From Plantago major (Eukaryota; Streptophyta; Magnoliopsida; Lamiales; Plantaginaceae): a DNA stretch of 64,000 nucleotides. Positions 12,551 through 23,924 of this stretch are shown one piece after another. The stretch spans positions 101,203,352-101,267,351 of the forward strand of contig CM048841.1 in the NCBI GenBank assembly GCA_026545765.1, written 5' to 3'. Made by a program: the position numbers and the translations under genes. Each line of letters begins with the position of its first letter. The stretch's first letter is position 1. Below the pieces are notes generated by a model. The model saw nothing but the letters and a program-made list of their open reading frames with translations. It was not told the DNA's origin and ran no database searches.

Positions 12551-13336
12551 AAAAGAAACGTCCTAGTACGATTCATAGAACATTCTTAGAAGATCAGTTG
12601 AAGGGACTATGTCAAGCATAGATCCAAAGGTCCTCCTATCTGGATTCATGTCCATTAAGAAAATTAGTGTGTGGTGGTGATTTTGATGGAATTATGGGAT
12701 TTAAAAGATTTGATTGATCACATTTATAGATAGTTACAAAGGTTAGGTATCATTGGCAGAATTATGTAACCAAAATTAGATTAAGATTGTACATGTAACA
12801 GAACCAAATACGCATTAACTTGGCATAAAAAATAAATTTACCCTGATTATAATTGTTTTGTAATTTTTCAATCTAAAAAAATGAAAGAGTTTCTCACATT
12901 GATTTGAGGCCAAAGTACTATAGCTAGAATTGATAATAAAATCTGGTCTTTGTAATATATGGATAGATCTCATCTTCACATGGCTAAAAATTGAAAATTA
13001 ATTGATTACTTTATTCTTTACCTTCTAATCTCTTCGACTTTATTCACGATCTCATACGACTATTCATTATCTTTCATACATAAGTATTTAGAGAAAAGTC
13101 AAAACATAAATTCAAAAATAAAAAGAAACGTAGAGAGTTAATACAACTTAAAATGAATTTATTTCTACATTAATTTTGTATTATAAAATGTCCAAATAAT
13201 TAGAAAGCGCCCCAGTATCATTTATGCACATGCAGATTATGTGTGCTTCAAAGTAAACCATTAACTTTAGAATATAGTAGAAAAATATACGAAAGTGTCC
13301 AAAATAACCGAAAGTGCACAAATTGTATGGTCGTAT

Positions 13337-13338
<2 letters not shown>
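12551..13338. other. Intergenic DNA
   Basis: AT-rich, no coding signal or element recognised. Confidence 0.45.

Positions 13339-13418
<80 letters not shown>
13339..13418. repeat. (AT)n microsatellite, about 40 units
   Basis: An uninterrupted at dinucleotide run of about 80 bp. It produces artificial open frames on both strands encoding alternating Tyr-Ile, which are not genes. Confidence 0.95.
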
Positions 13419-13420
<2 letters not shown>

Positions 13421-13539
13421 GGCTAATCAAAATAATCGTATATTTTAGTTTGTCCAAAATGTTTGATGCTAAACTATTTAAAATGAGTATCTTTTTGAAC
13501 GCTTGATGCTACGTTAATTATTTATAATGTATTTTAATG

Positions 13540-13750
13540 AGTCGTTTTTAAATTTTAAAATTCCATTATTTCATTCTATCTTATTCATTAAATTTATATT
13601 TGATTTTAATGAATAAAATAATTTATTTAATTAATATTAGTATTCAAGATTAGTGTCTATAGATTTGTCTTGTCACGGCGAATTCAAATATATGTTAAAA
13701 ATATTTTTTGAATTTTTGTAGATAAAGTTATATGAGATTAATATTTTATT
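13540..13750. repeat. Satellite-like unit, partial single copy
   Basis: Carries the same ordered landmarks as the units at 7880-8530 (attcaaga, ttgtcacggcgaattcaaat, tagataaagttatatgaga) and breaks off after the last of these. Confidence 0.65.
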
Positions 13751-14309
13751 TTAGTGAATGAAATGATTTATTTAATTAATAATAATAATAATAATCTATT
13801 AAAAACACTATTCATGGTCGTGGCCATTACCCATTGGACATGATTTTTCCAGATTTTATCGTCATTTCAGTCGTGGCTCACGGATGCCACTATTCACGAC
13901 CATCACCATGACCATTGGGAATGGTCTAAGGTTGTATAAGTTCCATTCCTGTAAGCTTGGATTAGCTCAGTATCGTCTTTAGAATATATAATCCACTTCA
14001 TCAACACCTATCTATTATATCGAAATGTTTTAATTTTGTTGAAGATGTACACTCAAACTTAATTATTCTCATGATAATTGTGACTTAAATAAGTATATTA
14101 TTTAGTACTTTTCTACTTCTTTTATGCTTGGACCATCTTCCATAATTGGAGAAACACCAATTGAAACGTAAAAAAATAAATCAGAAAAAAAATATGACAA
14201 ACTGAGTTTTCTTTATTAATACAGACAAATAATCAATATCAGGCACGGAGATGGAGATAAATGATTAATGATTTGTATATAGGTAGGTTTAATAGTGAAA
14301 GATATGGAA

Positions 14310-14640
14310 CAAAATTTTCTATCAAATTTCTGAATTTCTTTGAAAAGTGAAACAAAGGGGCAAAGCTAAAATTTGTCGATTTAAGAAATTTAATCACCAA
14401 AGAAAAATCCCTATCAATTTTTACATGTTGCCACTCAAAATCTCGAACAAATTTAGTTCTTAATTTGACTGGCAAACCTTCAGCATTTTCAGCAACCATA
14501 AGACATAAAATTTGTCTCCAAGCAATAACATTGCTCACATGATCTTAGCAACAACACTACTACGTTCCCCTATTCAGACTTTGCTTAACCGTAGAATGAA
14601 AATTTCACGTAGGATGGATGGAATTTGAATGAATCTGGTG
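14310..14640. repeat. Dispersed ~300-bp repeat, copy 2
   Basis: Partner of 6540-6870 with the same word order, again followed by satellite-like units downstream. The neighbourhood (1-kb repeat, 300-bp repeat, satellite units) therefore occurs twice in the same order. Confidence 0.7.
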
Positions 14641-14849
14641 GGTTTAGCTCATCAACTTTATATATTATATAAGAACATCCAACTGATAATTTAAGCGCTA
14701 AAACATTAATTAGCCTTAGTTCCTCACGTTTAACCTGGCAAAACTTTATGCAACAAAATTCTCTCTCCCTATTCGGAATTTGCTCAACCGTAGAATCAAA
14801 ATGTATAATTGAAAAATATAAATATCTATTATATATTAATTGAAAATAT

Positions 14850-16010
14850 GAATATCTATTAATATAAACATAAATATTTTTCGGAGTTTTGTAAATAAAT
14901 TTATATGAGACTTAATAAAAACTATATATGCAACCAACATACAAAAAATAAACAATGAAATATACTGGTTGAAAATGCAACTAATTCCACGTAGGATTGA
15001 ATTAATTTAATAAATGCTCTATTTTTTAAATTTAATTATTTCATTTTATCTTTTTTAATAAATTTATATTTTATATTAATAAATAATATAATTTATTTAC
15101 TGAATAATAGTATTCAAGATTGGTGTCTATGGATTTGTATTGTCACGGGGAATTCAAATATATGTTCAATATATTTTTTGGATTTTTGTTGATAAAGTTA
15201 TATGAGATTTAATAAAAATTATATATGCAGCCAACATACAAAAAATAAACTATGGAATGTGTATATCCTGGTTGAAAATGCAACTAATTCCACGTAGGAT
15301 TGAATTAATTTAATAAATGCTCTATTTTTAAAATTTAAGTATTTTATTTTATCTTATTTAATAAATTTATATTTTATTTTTATAGATAAAATAATTTATT
15401 TAATTAATAATAGTATTCAAGATCGGTGTCTATGGATTCGTCTTATCACGACGAATTCAAATATATGTTCCATATATTTTTTGAATTTTTTTAGATAAAG
15501 TTATATGAGATTTAATAAAAATTATATATGTAGTCAACATACAAAAAATAACATTGAAATATATACTGACTAAAATGTAACTAATTCCACAAAATTCCAC
15601 GTAGCACTGAATGAATCTGGTGAGGTTTAGACCATTGTGATTTACATAATATATGGAATGGATGGATTAAAATTCCATCATTTCATTTTATCTTATTTAA
15701 TAAATTTATATTTAATTTTAATGAATAAATTTTTTTATTTAATTAATAATAGTATTCAAGATTGGTGTCTATGGATTCGTGTTGTCACGACGAATTCAAA
15801 TATATATTCAAAATATTTTTTGGATTTTTGCAGATAAAGTTATATGAGATTTAATAAAAGCTATATATATAGTCAACATACCAAAATTAACAGTGAAATA
15901 TACACTGGCTAAAAATACAACTAATTTCATAAAATTCCACATATGACTGAATCAATCTGGTGAGATTTAGACTCTCGTGTTTTACATAATATATGAATGG
16001 ATAATACCAT
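14850..16010. repeat. Satellite-like ~310-bp units, four tandem copies
   Basis: Four head-to-tail units are marked by gtcacg followed by gaattcaaatatat near 15143, 15447 and 15785, and by a diverged first unit near 14880. Each is followed by a gagatttaataaaa box and a caactaattccac or similar box. Period roughly 300-340 bp. No coding frame. Confidence 0.75.
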
Positions 16011-17123
16011 TTAATAGAACGTGTGAGCTTCATGCTTCATGTGTAGTATTCCCGTGTTGTGTGGGAGAGTGTAACTACATATTAAATTTTATTACGATAT
16101 ACATATATTTTAAAATGATATTATACTATACTCCCCTATCTATCCTGTAAAATTTACCTTATTCAAAATTTTTTGGACCTTAAGATGTGAATAACTTACA
16201 CTTTTAAATATAACTAAACGCATTTACACAAACATCTATGAAACTTCGTGATATTGTAGAATACTCCACCACCCTGTAGAATTTTATAAATTTGTCATTT
16301 TTAACCGTCCAACAAAAGTTCATACTTATTGAAATTGAAAGTTAGCCGGCTACCTCACACCCAACAACAACAATACAAATATCTGAGACTGAAATTGAGT
16401 AGTATAATTTATTGCAAAACTACTCCGTATAAATAGAGCCTGTTTCCATAAGACTAATGAGCATGTCAAGTCACTATTTACGACTTTTATTGTTTGTCAT
16501 ACAACTAAAAAATTATGTTAAGTCGATATATTTCAGTCACATAAAATCGGATTACTATAAATCTGTTAAAATAGTATGTTTACGTCAGGTATGTTAGAGT
16601 TTTATGGGGTGCTAAACACTCCCATAAAAATTTCCAAATGTAATCTTCATTTTGGCGTTTTGAGTAACAGAACCAACTCCTGATGCAAGTTAAATTAACT
16701 TATTCTAAGAATTATTTTGATTTAAAATAAACCCCCAAAACTAAATTTTGAACCTAACAATCAATTGATGAATTGATGAATTTATGAATAGTGGATGAAC
16801 AAAAAACGGAGTGAAAACTGGTCCTAGTTTTTGGGCACCGTTTGAGCAAATTGCAAGCTATTATTATCTCTGATTCCAATGGCTTCTTCTTCTTCAACTT
16901 GTGTTATCCATCCTCAATCTTTCTGGTTTTCCGAACTTTACTCTCTCCCTCCAACTTGCCTCTGTACCTGAAAAAAACAGACTTCCTTCTTTTTAATACT
17001 CCCTCTCATTTCTGCTCACCTTTCCACTTTGGAATCTGCAACCACCAATACCATCCATTTTACCATCGACAAGAACCCGATTTCCAACCAGGGTTCTTTT
17101 CTTCTCTTTCACTCTTCCATACT
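16011..17123. other. Intergenic DNA upstream of the F-box gene
   Basis: AT-rich to 16.8 kb, then a pyrimidine-rich stretch typical of a plant promoter region. A 148-codon open frame at 16842-17288 reads as low-complexity Phe/Ser/Leu and straddles the putative TATA box, so I treat it as non-coding. Confidence 0.45.
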
Positions 17124-17132
17124 TATATATAT
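17124..17132 (+). promoter_or_regulatory. Possible TATA box of the F-box gene
   Basis: A tatatatata stretch is followed by a purine-rich transcribed-looking leader (acagagaggaacagagagg). It lies about 700 bp before the chosen ATG, which would imply a long 5' leader or a leader intron. Confidence 0.3.
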
Positions 17133-17831
17133 ACACAAACAGAGAGGAACAGAGAGGGCCTTTCAGAAACAGAGGTGGATTTCTGTGGGTTGAGCAAAAG
17201 GGGTTTCATTTGCTTACCCTTCAGCTCACAGAGATTCTCCTTATTCTTTTTCTTGGTGTTTTTTAAAACCAGTTTAGCTTCAAGATAGCTCCTTTTTTGT
17301 ATGATCCAGCTTACTTTTGATTTGTTTCTGTTGGATTTGCTGCATTCATTTGTGGGTAGATCTAAAGTTTCCATCTTTTTTAAGTTTGAGTGAATCTCAG
17401 TTTGATTCTCAAGCCAAGAAAACAAAGACGCCATTTTTGGTAGCTTGCTGAGACTGAATTCTTGATGCGTGTTTAGAGATAATTCATTTTTGAAAGTCTA
17501 ACGAGGCCCACAATTTGGGTTAGGTGGGCTTCGCCTTGTCCAATAAAACCCACATCCTTTCTTGGTTTCTTGATTTTGATAGAAGATTTTGCAGATCCCT
17601 TTTCCTCTTTTTCTATTAGGAGAAGGTGAAGAAGAGGAGATAGAACTCAGATTCTTTACTATTAGATATAGGATATATAACTATATCCTAATGCTCATTA
17701 ACTTGTGTTAACCATTTGACTAGCCTCATTGCTTTTTTACCATTATTGGTGGCCTAACTTTTTGCTTGATTTACTGTTCTGTCATCACTCATATATATGT
17801 GCCTTGTTGGTTCTCATTCCCTTATTGACAA

Positions 17832-20657
17832 ATGCTTTTCTTCTTCATCACCTGTTGTTTCTCCTTCATTTTCTTCTACAAGTCTCTAACTCCTAAGCCA
17901 CTCCCTTTTTGGTCTTGTGAGATGAGGTATCTGTCTCCCTGGTTCTGGAAAGACTTTTCATTTCACCCCATCACTAACAACTTCTTAGGTGTAACACATT
18001 CACTACTACTAACCTCATCCAAAGCTGAGTCTGTTGAGACAGCTATGTCTGATGAAGCCTTGTCCATTTTGGACTTGCCTGACCTTGTACTAGAGACTAT
18101 TCTTGAAAAGCTTCCGCCCGAAGAGCTATGTCGAATGGCGAGTGTTTGTACCTCTTTGAGAGATAGCTGCATTAGTGATCACCTATGGGAGAAGCACATG
18201 AAGAGCAAATGGGGTAAGGTTGTCGGTCCAGCTGCGTATAGGAACTGGCAATGGCACCTTGCTTCGAGCAAGTGTTCGGTATTTTTCAATCAAGGCAAGC
18301 AGCAGAAGATTGGGGGAAGCTTTTTGAACCATTTCGCCGATTTATGGCCTCTTGCGTTGATTCGATCCACTTTTAGCAATATTAGCAAGAAGACTAATTT
18401 CCCTCCGGTTGATTCGGTTATGTCTTTTTATCTTGCTCTTGAGTCTGGCAAGTTTTGGTTCCCTGCTCAAGTCTACAACCGTGAGGTACTGATGATTACA
18501 GTTTTTTCTCATTTCCAAAATGGACTACTTTGTGTTAAAGTGTGTGATGAACTTGCTATCCTTGCAGAATGGTCATGTTGGATTCATGCTATCTTGTTAT
18601 GATGCTGAGCTTTGCTATGATAAGAAAACCGATACTTTCCAAGCCAAGTTAGTGTTGAAACTTGAACCTTTTGCATATTTTTTGTCTTCTTGTTGGTCTT
18701 AAAACCTCATTCTTATGTCCTGTGTTGTTCTAATGAGCAGGTATCCACCACATGGGAGAAGGGCAAGCACAATAGAGACCGGTGTGACTTGGGCAAGACT
18801 TCGAGCCCCGCTAGTCGATCTGTCACCGCACGATCTTCATGTCTCCGGTCTCTTAAACGAGCTCCAACCAGGTGATCACATTGAGATACAATGGAGGAGA
18901 AACAAAGAGTTTCCTTATGGTAATGATCAATGTTCTTCATTCATCAGCTGTTCTTTGACCAGGTTTAGTTGTTTGTTGTGTCTTCATGTGATTGGTTGGT
19001 AAATGGATGATAAAGTTTCCTAGAAACTTCACAGCCGAAAGAAGTATAGTATGCACAAAGTGAACTTTTAGTAAGTTACCACATGTTTTGTGTGAATAGG
19101 AAGAAGTGGGAAGATCACATTTTTTTCACATAAAAGGTGAAAGATTCACTATAGTTGCCTTAATTGACTTCTTTCTAGGGATCCCATGTCATCAACTTTG
19201 ATCATTTGAAAAAATAACTAGGAAGAGTTTAGCAGCCGTTCTTGTTTGAATGGAAAGTTCGGTCAACTGTTAGAGACTAATTACATGGATTAAATGTGTA
19301 AACTCTTTAATAATTTGATCTTATGAATCTAAATGGAATATGTCAAGCTCAATTGATTAATCATCTCTTCTGTTGATGGATAGGTTGGTGGTATGGAGTT
19401 GTTGGCCACTTAGAAACATGTGATGGCAATCCCAATTACTGCAGATGTCATGATAGTGGTGAGTAACTATGTTTCCAATAGAATCTAATCTGATTATATT
19501 AACGAACATAAATCTTTGCTTTTGCATATATTATGTCAAGTGTATAGACTTTAGACACACAGTCGACATGATTAACTTGTTTATTTATTTCTTTGGTGCC
19601 ATTGTCATCACAACTTGTTAAGGATCACTTTAGGCTCTATTATATAAGACTTCAACCCATAAACCCTGTCATGTAAAATTGTTTTTGGGTTCCATTCGCC
19701 GAAATCTGCAGCTTCTAGTAAGGGAAGATGCTTCAGAAGACTCGTAAGAAGTCGTTGTATAGAGCTCCTTTCTGCCGGCCACAAATTTCAGCGCATGGAA
19801 TCCAAGAAAATACATAATGCGACAAACTGACCATTTTGGGTGGGGGTGCTAAGATTAGTTTGGGGACCTTAAGTGAAAGAATTGGCATCTTTAAAGAAGG
19901 TGGTCATAATAGTTGTTAGCATAAAAAAATGTGCCTTTAGTGTAGGGCCTTTCTTGACTCCCATTTTTCTGCAAGTGGGTCTCATTCTATATGCACAAAT
20001 AATTGGTCCCCGAGACAAATACTTGTTAACATGTCACATTGTGATCCAACATAGCCACGAGTGTTGTCTCAGTGGGAGTCTTATGCTAGCCAAAGGAGAA
20101 AGGGACTTACTTTTCCCCTGCTTATTGTTGTTGATTGTGGAGATGAATGTTTTCTGCTACTTCTCCGGTCGATATTATCTCTTGTTATTGTACTTGCGGT
20201 TATGTGTCTGTTTGCTATCCATTGCACTCAACGACTGCTGAAAATGGCAAAATAGTCCCATTTATCTGCCTTTGTTAGTTCCTTGTTGTTTTCATGCCAA
20301 CTGTTTTGAGTCTATACCATGTTCTTGTGCATGTGTTTGAGATTTGGCCTAATTTCATACCTGTTAATCACAGGACTCTGTAGTCTGTGTACCTTAGTGG
20401 ACTTGCCAAGCCCCACTTTTACATGTGTTTAAGATTTTTAATTTTTCTGACCCTGAGCTTGTGATTTAGATACTCTGGTGCTGGAGTTCAAACAATACAC
20501 TCGTGGTTCACGTTGGAGAAAGGCGACTGTTAGTAGGAGAGACCATAGAGAAGAAGGAAACGAAGCTGATGGATTTTATGCCGGAGTTCACAAACTGTGT
20601 CACGCAGATGAGATCTCCACATGGAAAAAGCTGTGGCCTGCCGATGTTCTGGAATAG
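17832..20657 (+). CDS. F-box protein, 391 aa, five exons
   Basis: Exons 17832-18485, 18568-18647, 18741-18919, 19384-19458 and 20470-20657 join with consistent phases and GT-AG borders, giving 392 codons including the stop. The F-box lies at about residues 77-122 ([20 protein letters not shown], then CTSLRDSC and HLWEKH), so the protein is probably the substrate-binding subunit of an SCF ubiquitin ligase through a SKP1 partner. An unusual hydrophobic N-terminus (residues 1-18, Phe-rich) precedes [15 protein letters not shown] recall a similar start in the Arabidopsis At2g26850/At2g32560 pair, which is why I prefer the ATG at 17832 to the one at 17922. The C-terminal part, with [23 protein letters not shown] and CRCH, matches that F-box subfamily; its substrates are unknown to me. 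Intron 4 is about 1 kb and holds no gene. Confidence 0.88.
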
Positions 20658-21037
20658 CTAACACGTAAAACTGATTCTTCTTGCCCCCTTTTTCCACTGT
20701 TTCGTATTGTAAAATCTCATTCTGTACATTTCCTCCATTCAAGTCCGGAAGTAGATGCAAGTAAAAGCCTTTGTCATGTCGTATTTATCCAGGAAGATAT
20801 GTATTCAGCTGGTTTAGGTCTCTCGTAAGCAAAGATTGCTAAAAGCTTCGAATTATTGTACATATATGCACGAATCTTGCAATAATTTTAACATGAATTC
20901 TTACATGAATATCTCTAGTATACTTCTACTTATTAACAGTAGCATAAATGACTGAAAAACAGACGAGTTCTTGAAATACATTCATTATAATTTATAGTAA
21001 AAAAAATACAAAAATCAGCATGGTATTCTGTAAAATT

Positions 21038-22162
21038 TCACCCACTGCACTTGAAGTTTCCACCAGGGCTTGAAACTCCATAGCCCATGCAACTGCCAAA
21101 GGATTGCTTGCCTCTGTATCTTACAATAGCAATCTTTTCATCTTCTAGTTTTGGCTTGTTCTTCTTGACACACTCATTACCATTTCCCTTGAATCTGAAG
21201 CTCAACCTGCTAAAGTAGCTTGGCTTTTGCACTTCTGGACTCGTCTTCACTTCCTTGGCGACACTGTTTTGTCTTCGGAATGATGCATACTTCAACACAG
21301 CCCCTTTCAGTTTCTGCACCTTGCTACATTCCTTGGCCTTTTCGCACTTCTCTCCGACATCTTTAACCCCAACAAGGTCGTCTACTGCCACATAATCTTC
21401 TTCTGTTTTCACAGGATTCACTCTGTTCCCAAAAAGGAACCCTCTCGGACTCTTGGGTGGGCTGAGGGCCCCTTCCTGTATTTGTGACCGGGCCCACCTT
21501 GCATACGCAGAGCCTTTGAAATCCAACGGTCCACTAAAGCTCGAATGTAGAACTCTGGGGCTGTTCCCGGGGGAATTCTCTTGATTGCAGTTGTCCAGTT
21601 CGGCATTGGCTTTCGATATTGTCCTGAATGGTGAACGCTGAGACACCGAGCGCCTATGAAAGCTGTTCCTCTTCTCTTCCCTCACTTTCTCTAATGCAAC
21701 AATGAACGGATCAAAGTCGTCGTTCCAAGCATTCCTACGTGCAAATGGCAACTTGTGAACCGCCCTTGGAAACTTAGGAGACGAAACGGGAGACTTTTGG
21801 CTGAAACTGTGATCACTATCATACTGCAGCCTTGGAGGAGGCTTCAAGGGCATGACCAAGCCATTAACAAAGAGTTCATCAGCAAATGCCATTGCAGGAA
21901 GCGAATCGCTACGTTCATGATGCCTCGTATCATCAACAATAGGGCTGCACTCGAACTTCTTGCTTGTCTCAAACTCAAAGTCATCAAAAATCGAGCTTGC
22001 AAAGCCATTCTTCTGCCCATTTTCTTCGTTTTTACGCGGACTAGGCGGCGCACTGTAGTAGTACTCCACACTTCTGCTCCTGCCATAGCCATTTGGGCTA
22101 GTGGGAGCAGTAAGATAGTTTGAAGGAGAAGAGTGGTTTGAAGGTTGAGTTTGAAGTTCCAT
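21038..22162 (-). CDS. DUF1645 family protein, 374 aa, intronless
   Basis: The protein is polar, Ser/Pro/Lys-rich and probably largely disordered. It shows the marks I associate with the plant DUF1645 family: SAPPSPRK near residue 37, FEFE at 62-65, and ADELFVNG then PLKPPPRLQ at about 94-113. A basic middle (KVREEKRNSFHRRSVSQRSP) and the ending YRGKQSFGSCMGYG complete it. It has no signal peptide and no membrane segment. Some rice members of the family affect grain size and stress response, but no biochemical role is established to my knowledge. The family assignment rests on motif memory, not a search. The gene is tail-to-tail with the F-box gene, about 380 bp apart. Confidence 0.8.
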   Translation of the reverse strand: MELQTQPSNHSSPSNYLTAPTSPNGYGRSRSVEYYYSAPPSPRKNEENGQKNGFASSIFDDFEFETSKKFECSPIVDDTRHHERSDSLPAMAFADELFVNGLVMPLKPPPRLQYDSDHSFSQKSPVSSPKFPRAVHKLPFARRNAWNDDFDPFIVALEKVREEKRNSFHRRSVSQRSPFRTISKANAELDNCNQENSPGNSPRVLHSSFSGPLDFKGSAYARWARSQIQEGALSPPKSPRGFLFGNRVNPVKTEEDYVAVDDLVGVKDVGEKCEKAKECSKVQKLKGAVLKYASFRRQNSVAKEVKTSPEVQKPSYFSRLSFRFKGNGNECVKKNKPKLEDEKIAIVRYRGKQSFGSCMGYGVSSPGGNFKCSG

Positions 22163-22220
22163 TTTAAAGGCAGATTAAGGCTGAATTCAAGAAGTCTTTT
22201 TTGAGTTTAGAAAAGAGTTG

Positions 22221-22228
22221 CTTATAAA
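22221..22228 (-). promoter_or_regulatory. Possible TATA box of the DUF1645 gene
   Basis: On the minus strand the sequence reads cctttataag about 60 bp before the ATG at 22162, a suitable distance for a core promoter with a short leader. Confidence 0.4.
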
Positions 22229-23261
22229 GGGTGTTAAACTGTTGATTGTGGCATTATCCTTAATTTAAGGATTGGATGTTTCATGTGAATGACATTTGCT
22301 TCTAAAATAATCTTCAAAGCTCAAAAGCAGAATATACTTATAAATGTCTTTGACAGATTAACAGCCAGAAAGTTAGTGAAAGTTGGCATCATTTTCACAA
22401 GTGAGTTAGGCCAACAAAATTTTCTATTGATTTGAATTTTCTTATGCTTATCTTTTGATTTCTTGAGTCCTGTGATCTCAATTTATATTGAACTGACTTA
22501 TTTTATCTTGAATTCCACCTTATGTTTGTCTTTTTTCCTCAAAGTAATTGACCTTTAGCTTGTTCCTTTTGTTTTAGTAATAGTCATTAACTCTAATGAC
22601 TAGCAAGATAAACACAGGGTTGATAGATACTTAGCTTTGTACTCGACCAAGAGCACATGCCAAGAATTCTAGCCATAATTCAAGTTTAACTTCTTACTTT
22701 TGTTTTGAACACAAACTTTTGCAAAAAATACTATCTATCGGCCAACGTCATAAATTTAACTTCGAATATCGTGTGTTTAATATATTTGCATTATTAGTTA
22801 CGTTAGTAAACACCTGAAGTTTATAGCTAAACATAGATGTTTGTATATAAATATGTAATTGCGATTTTATATTTTAAATATCAATATTATTTAAATGATT
22901 CAGCCTGAAGATAAGATCTTTTAGTTGTTGATTGAAATTGAATGATAGAAGACATTATGAGATTCCATGAGTCAAAGACTTCAATTGACCCGTGACAAAA
23001 ATGCACCATCCTATACTTAATACTTTACCTCAAGCTTGTGATCCTCAATTTGTCTGGATTGTGAATCTGTGATTAAGTATGCTTAATGTATTTTAAGCCC
23101 ACGAGCCAAAAAGAAATTGATGTGATTAATTTCTTTTTACATTGCAAACTTCGACTCTCGTAATAAAGTCATAGTATCATTTTTTTTCTGATCACACAAA
23201 GCAAGTAAACATTGTGTGCGCTTAGGCCAAGTCCACACTAGACTCAGACACAATTGTTTGG

Positions 23262-23298
<37 letters not shown>

Positions 23299-23924
23299 GT
23301 CAAAGTTGTCCATAGTCTGAAGTTTAAAGTTCGGGTTAGAAGACTAAAAGCCCATTACGTGAGTCAAATTTAAGGTCATGTCATAATGCATTGTACACCA
23401 CACTTATACTTCAACACGTCATAACAAGTGATTTAAACGCCCTCAAGTGCAGTGTTACGTTGTCTTAATACACTGTCGACTCGACACAATAACATATGAT
23501 GTCTTAATAAACTGTTGACTCTATAACATATTGCATTATTATAAACTAAACCCGTCAATAAAAAAAATGATTTTGTGATCGGAGAATACAAAATACACTT
23601 GAGTAGTAGTAGTAGTTTGTATTTTGATAATTGAATACAAAAAAATTCGAATTTTTCTGCAATTTTCGTTCTTAAGAGAATGAGAAAACCAGAAAAAGAA
23701 GTTGCATCGATTGATCTTGGTAATTTTACTTCACTTGTTTATGCAATTTGACTGTCTCTGTTTCTGTCTAGCTCATAGTTACTGGAGATTTGATCTGTAC
23801 TCAACGTCCATTGCACATAAAGCAGCTTGACTCGTCTCCCTTTTTCTCAAAGACTTACAAATACACCCAAAAAATATGATCTTGCGAGCTTCTTCCTGTT
23901 TCTGTCTTCATATTATCGTTGCAA
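22229..23924. other. Intergenic region and GONST1 upstream region
   Basis: No gene found. It contains a T33 run at 23263-23295. From about 23.6 kb the sequence becomes less AT-rich and probably holds the GONST1 promoter and leader. An ATG at 23876 lies in the expected leader, out of frame with the transporter, and could form a short upstream open frame. Confidence 0.45.
23263..23295. repeat. T33 homopolymer run
   Basis: An unbroken run of 33 T. It could be the A-tail of a minus-strand retroposon, but I find no matching target duplication. Confidence 0.9.

Noticed and set aside
13243-13506. Open frames on both strands across the (AT)n tract
   Set aside because: They encode alternating Tyr-Ile from the dinucleotide repeat; no protein family looks like this.
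16842-17288. 148-codon plus-strand frame upstream of the F-box gene
   Set aside because: Low-complexity Phe/Ser/Leu text in a pyrimidine-rich promoter/leader region, spanning a TATA-like box; no domain.
19873-20241. 122-codon frame inside the last F-box intron
   Set aside because: It lies wholly within intron 4, is hydrophobic low-information text and has no splice or domain support.
21755-22123. 122-codon plus-strand frame over the DUF1645 gene
   Set aside because: It is the antisense shadow of a well-supported gene and has no domain.
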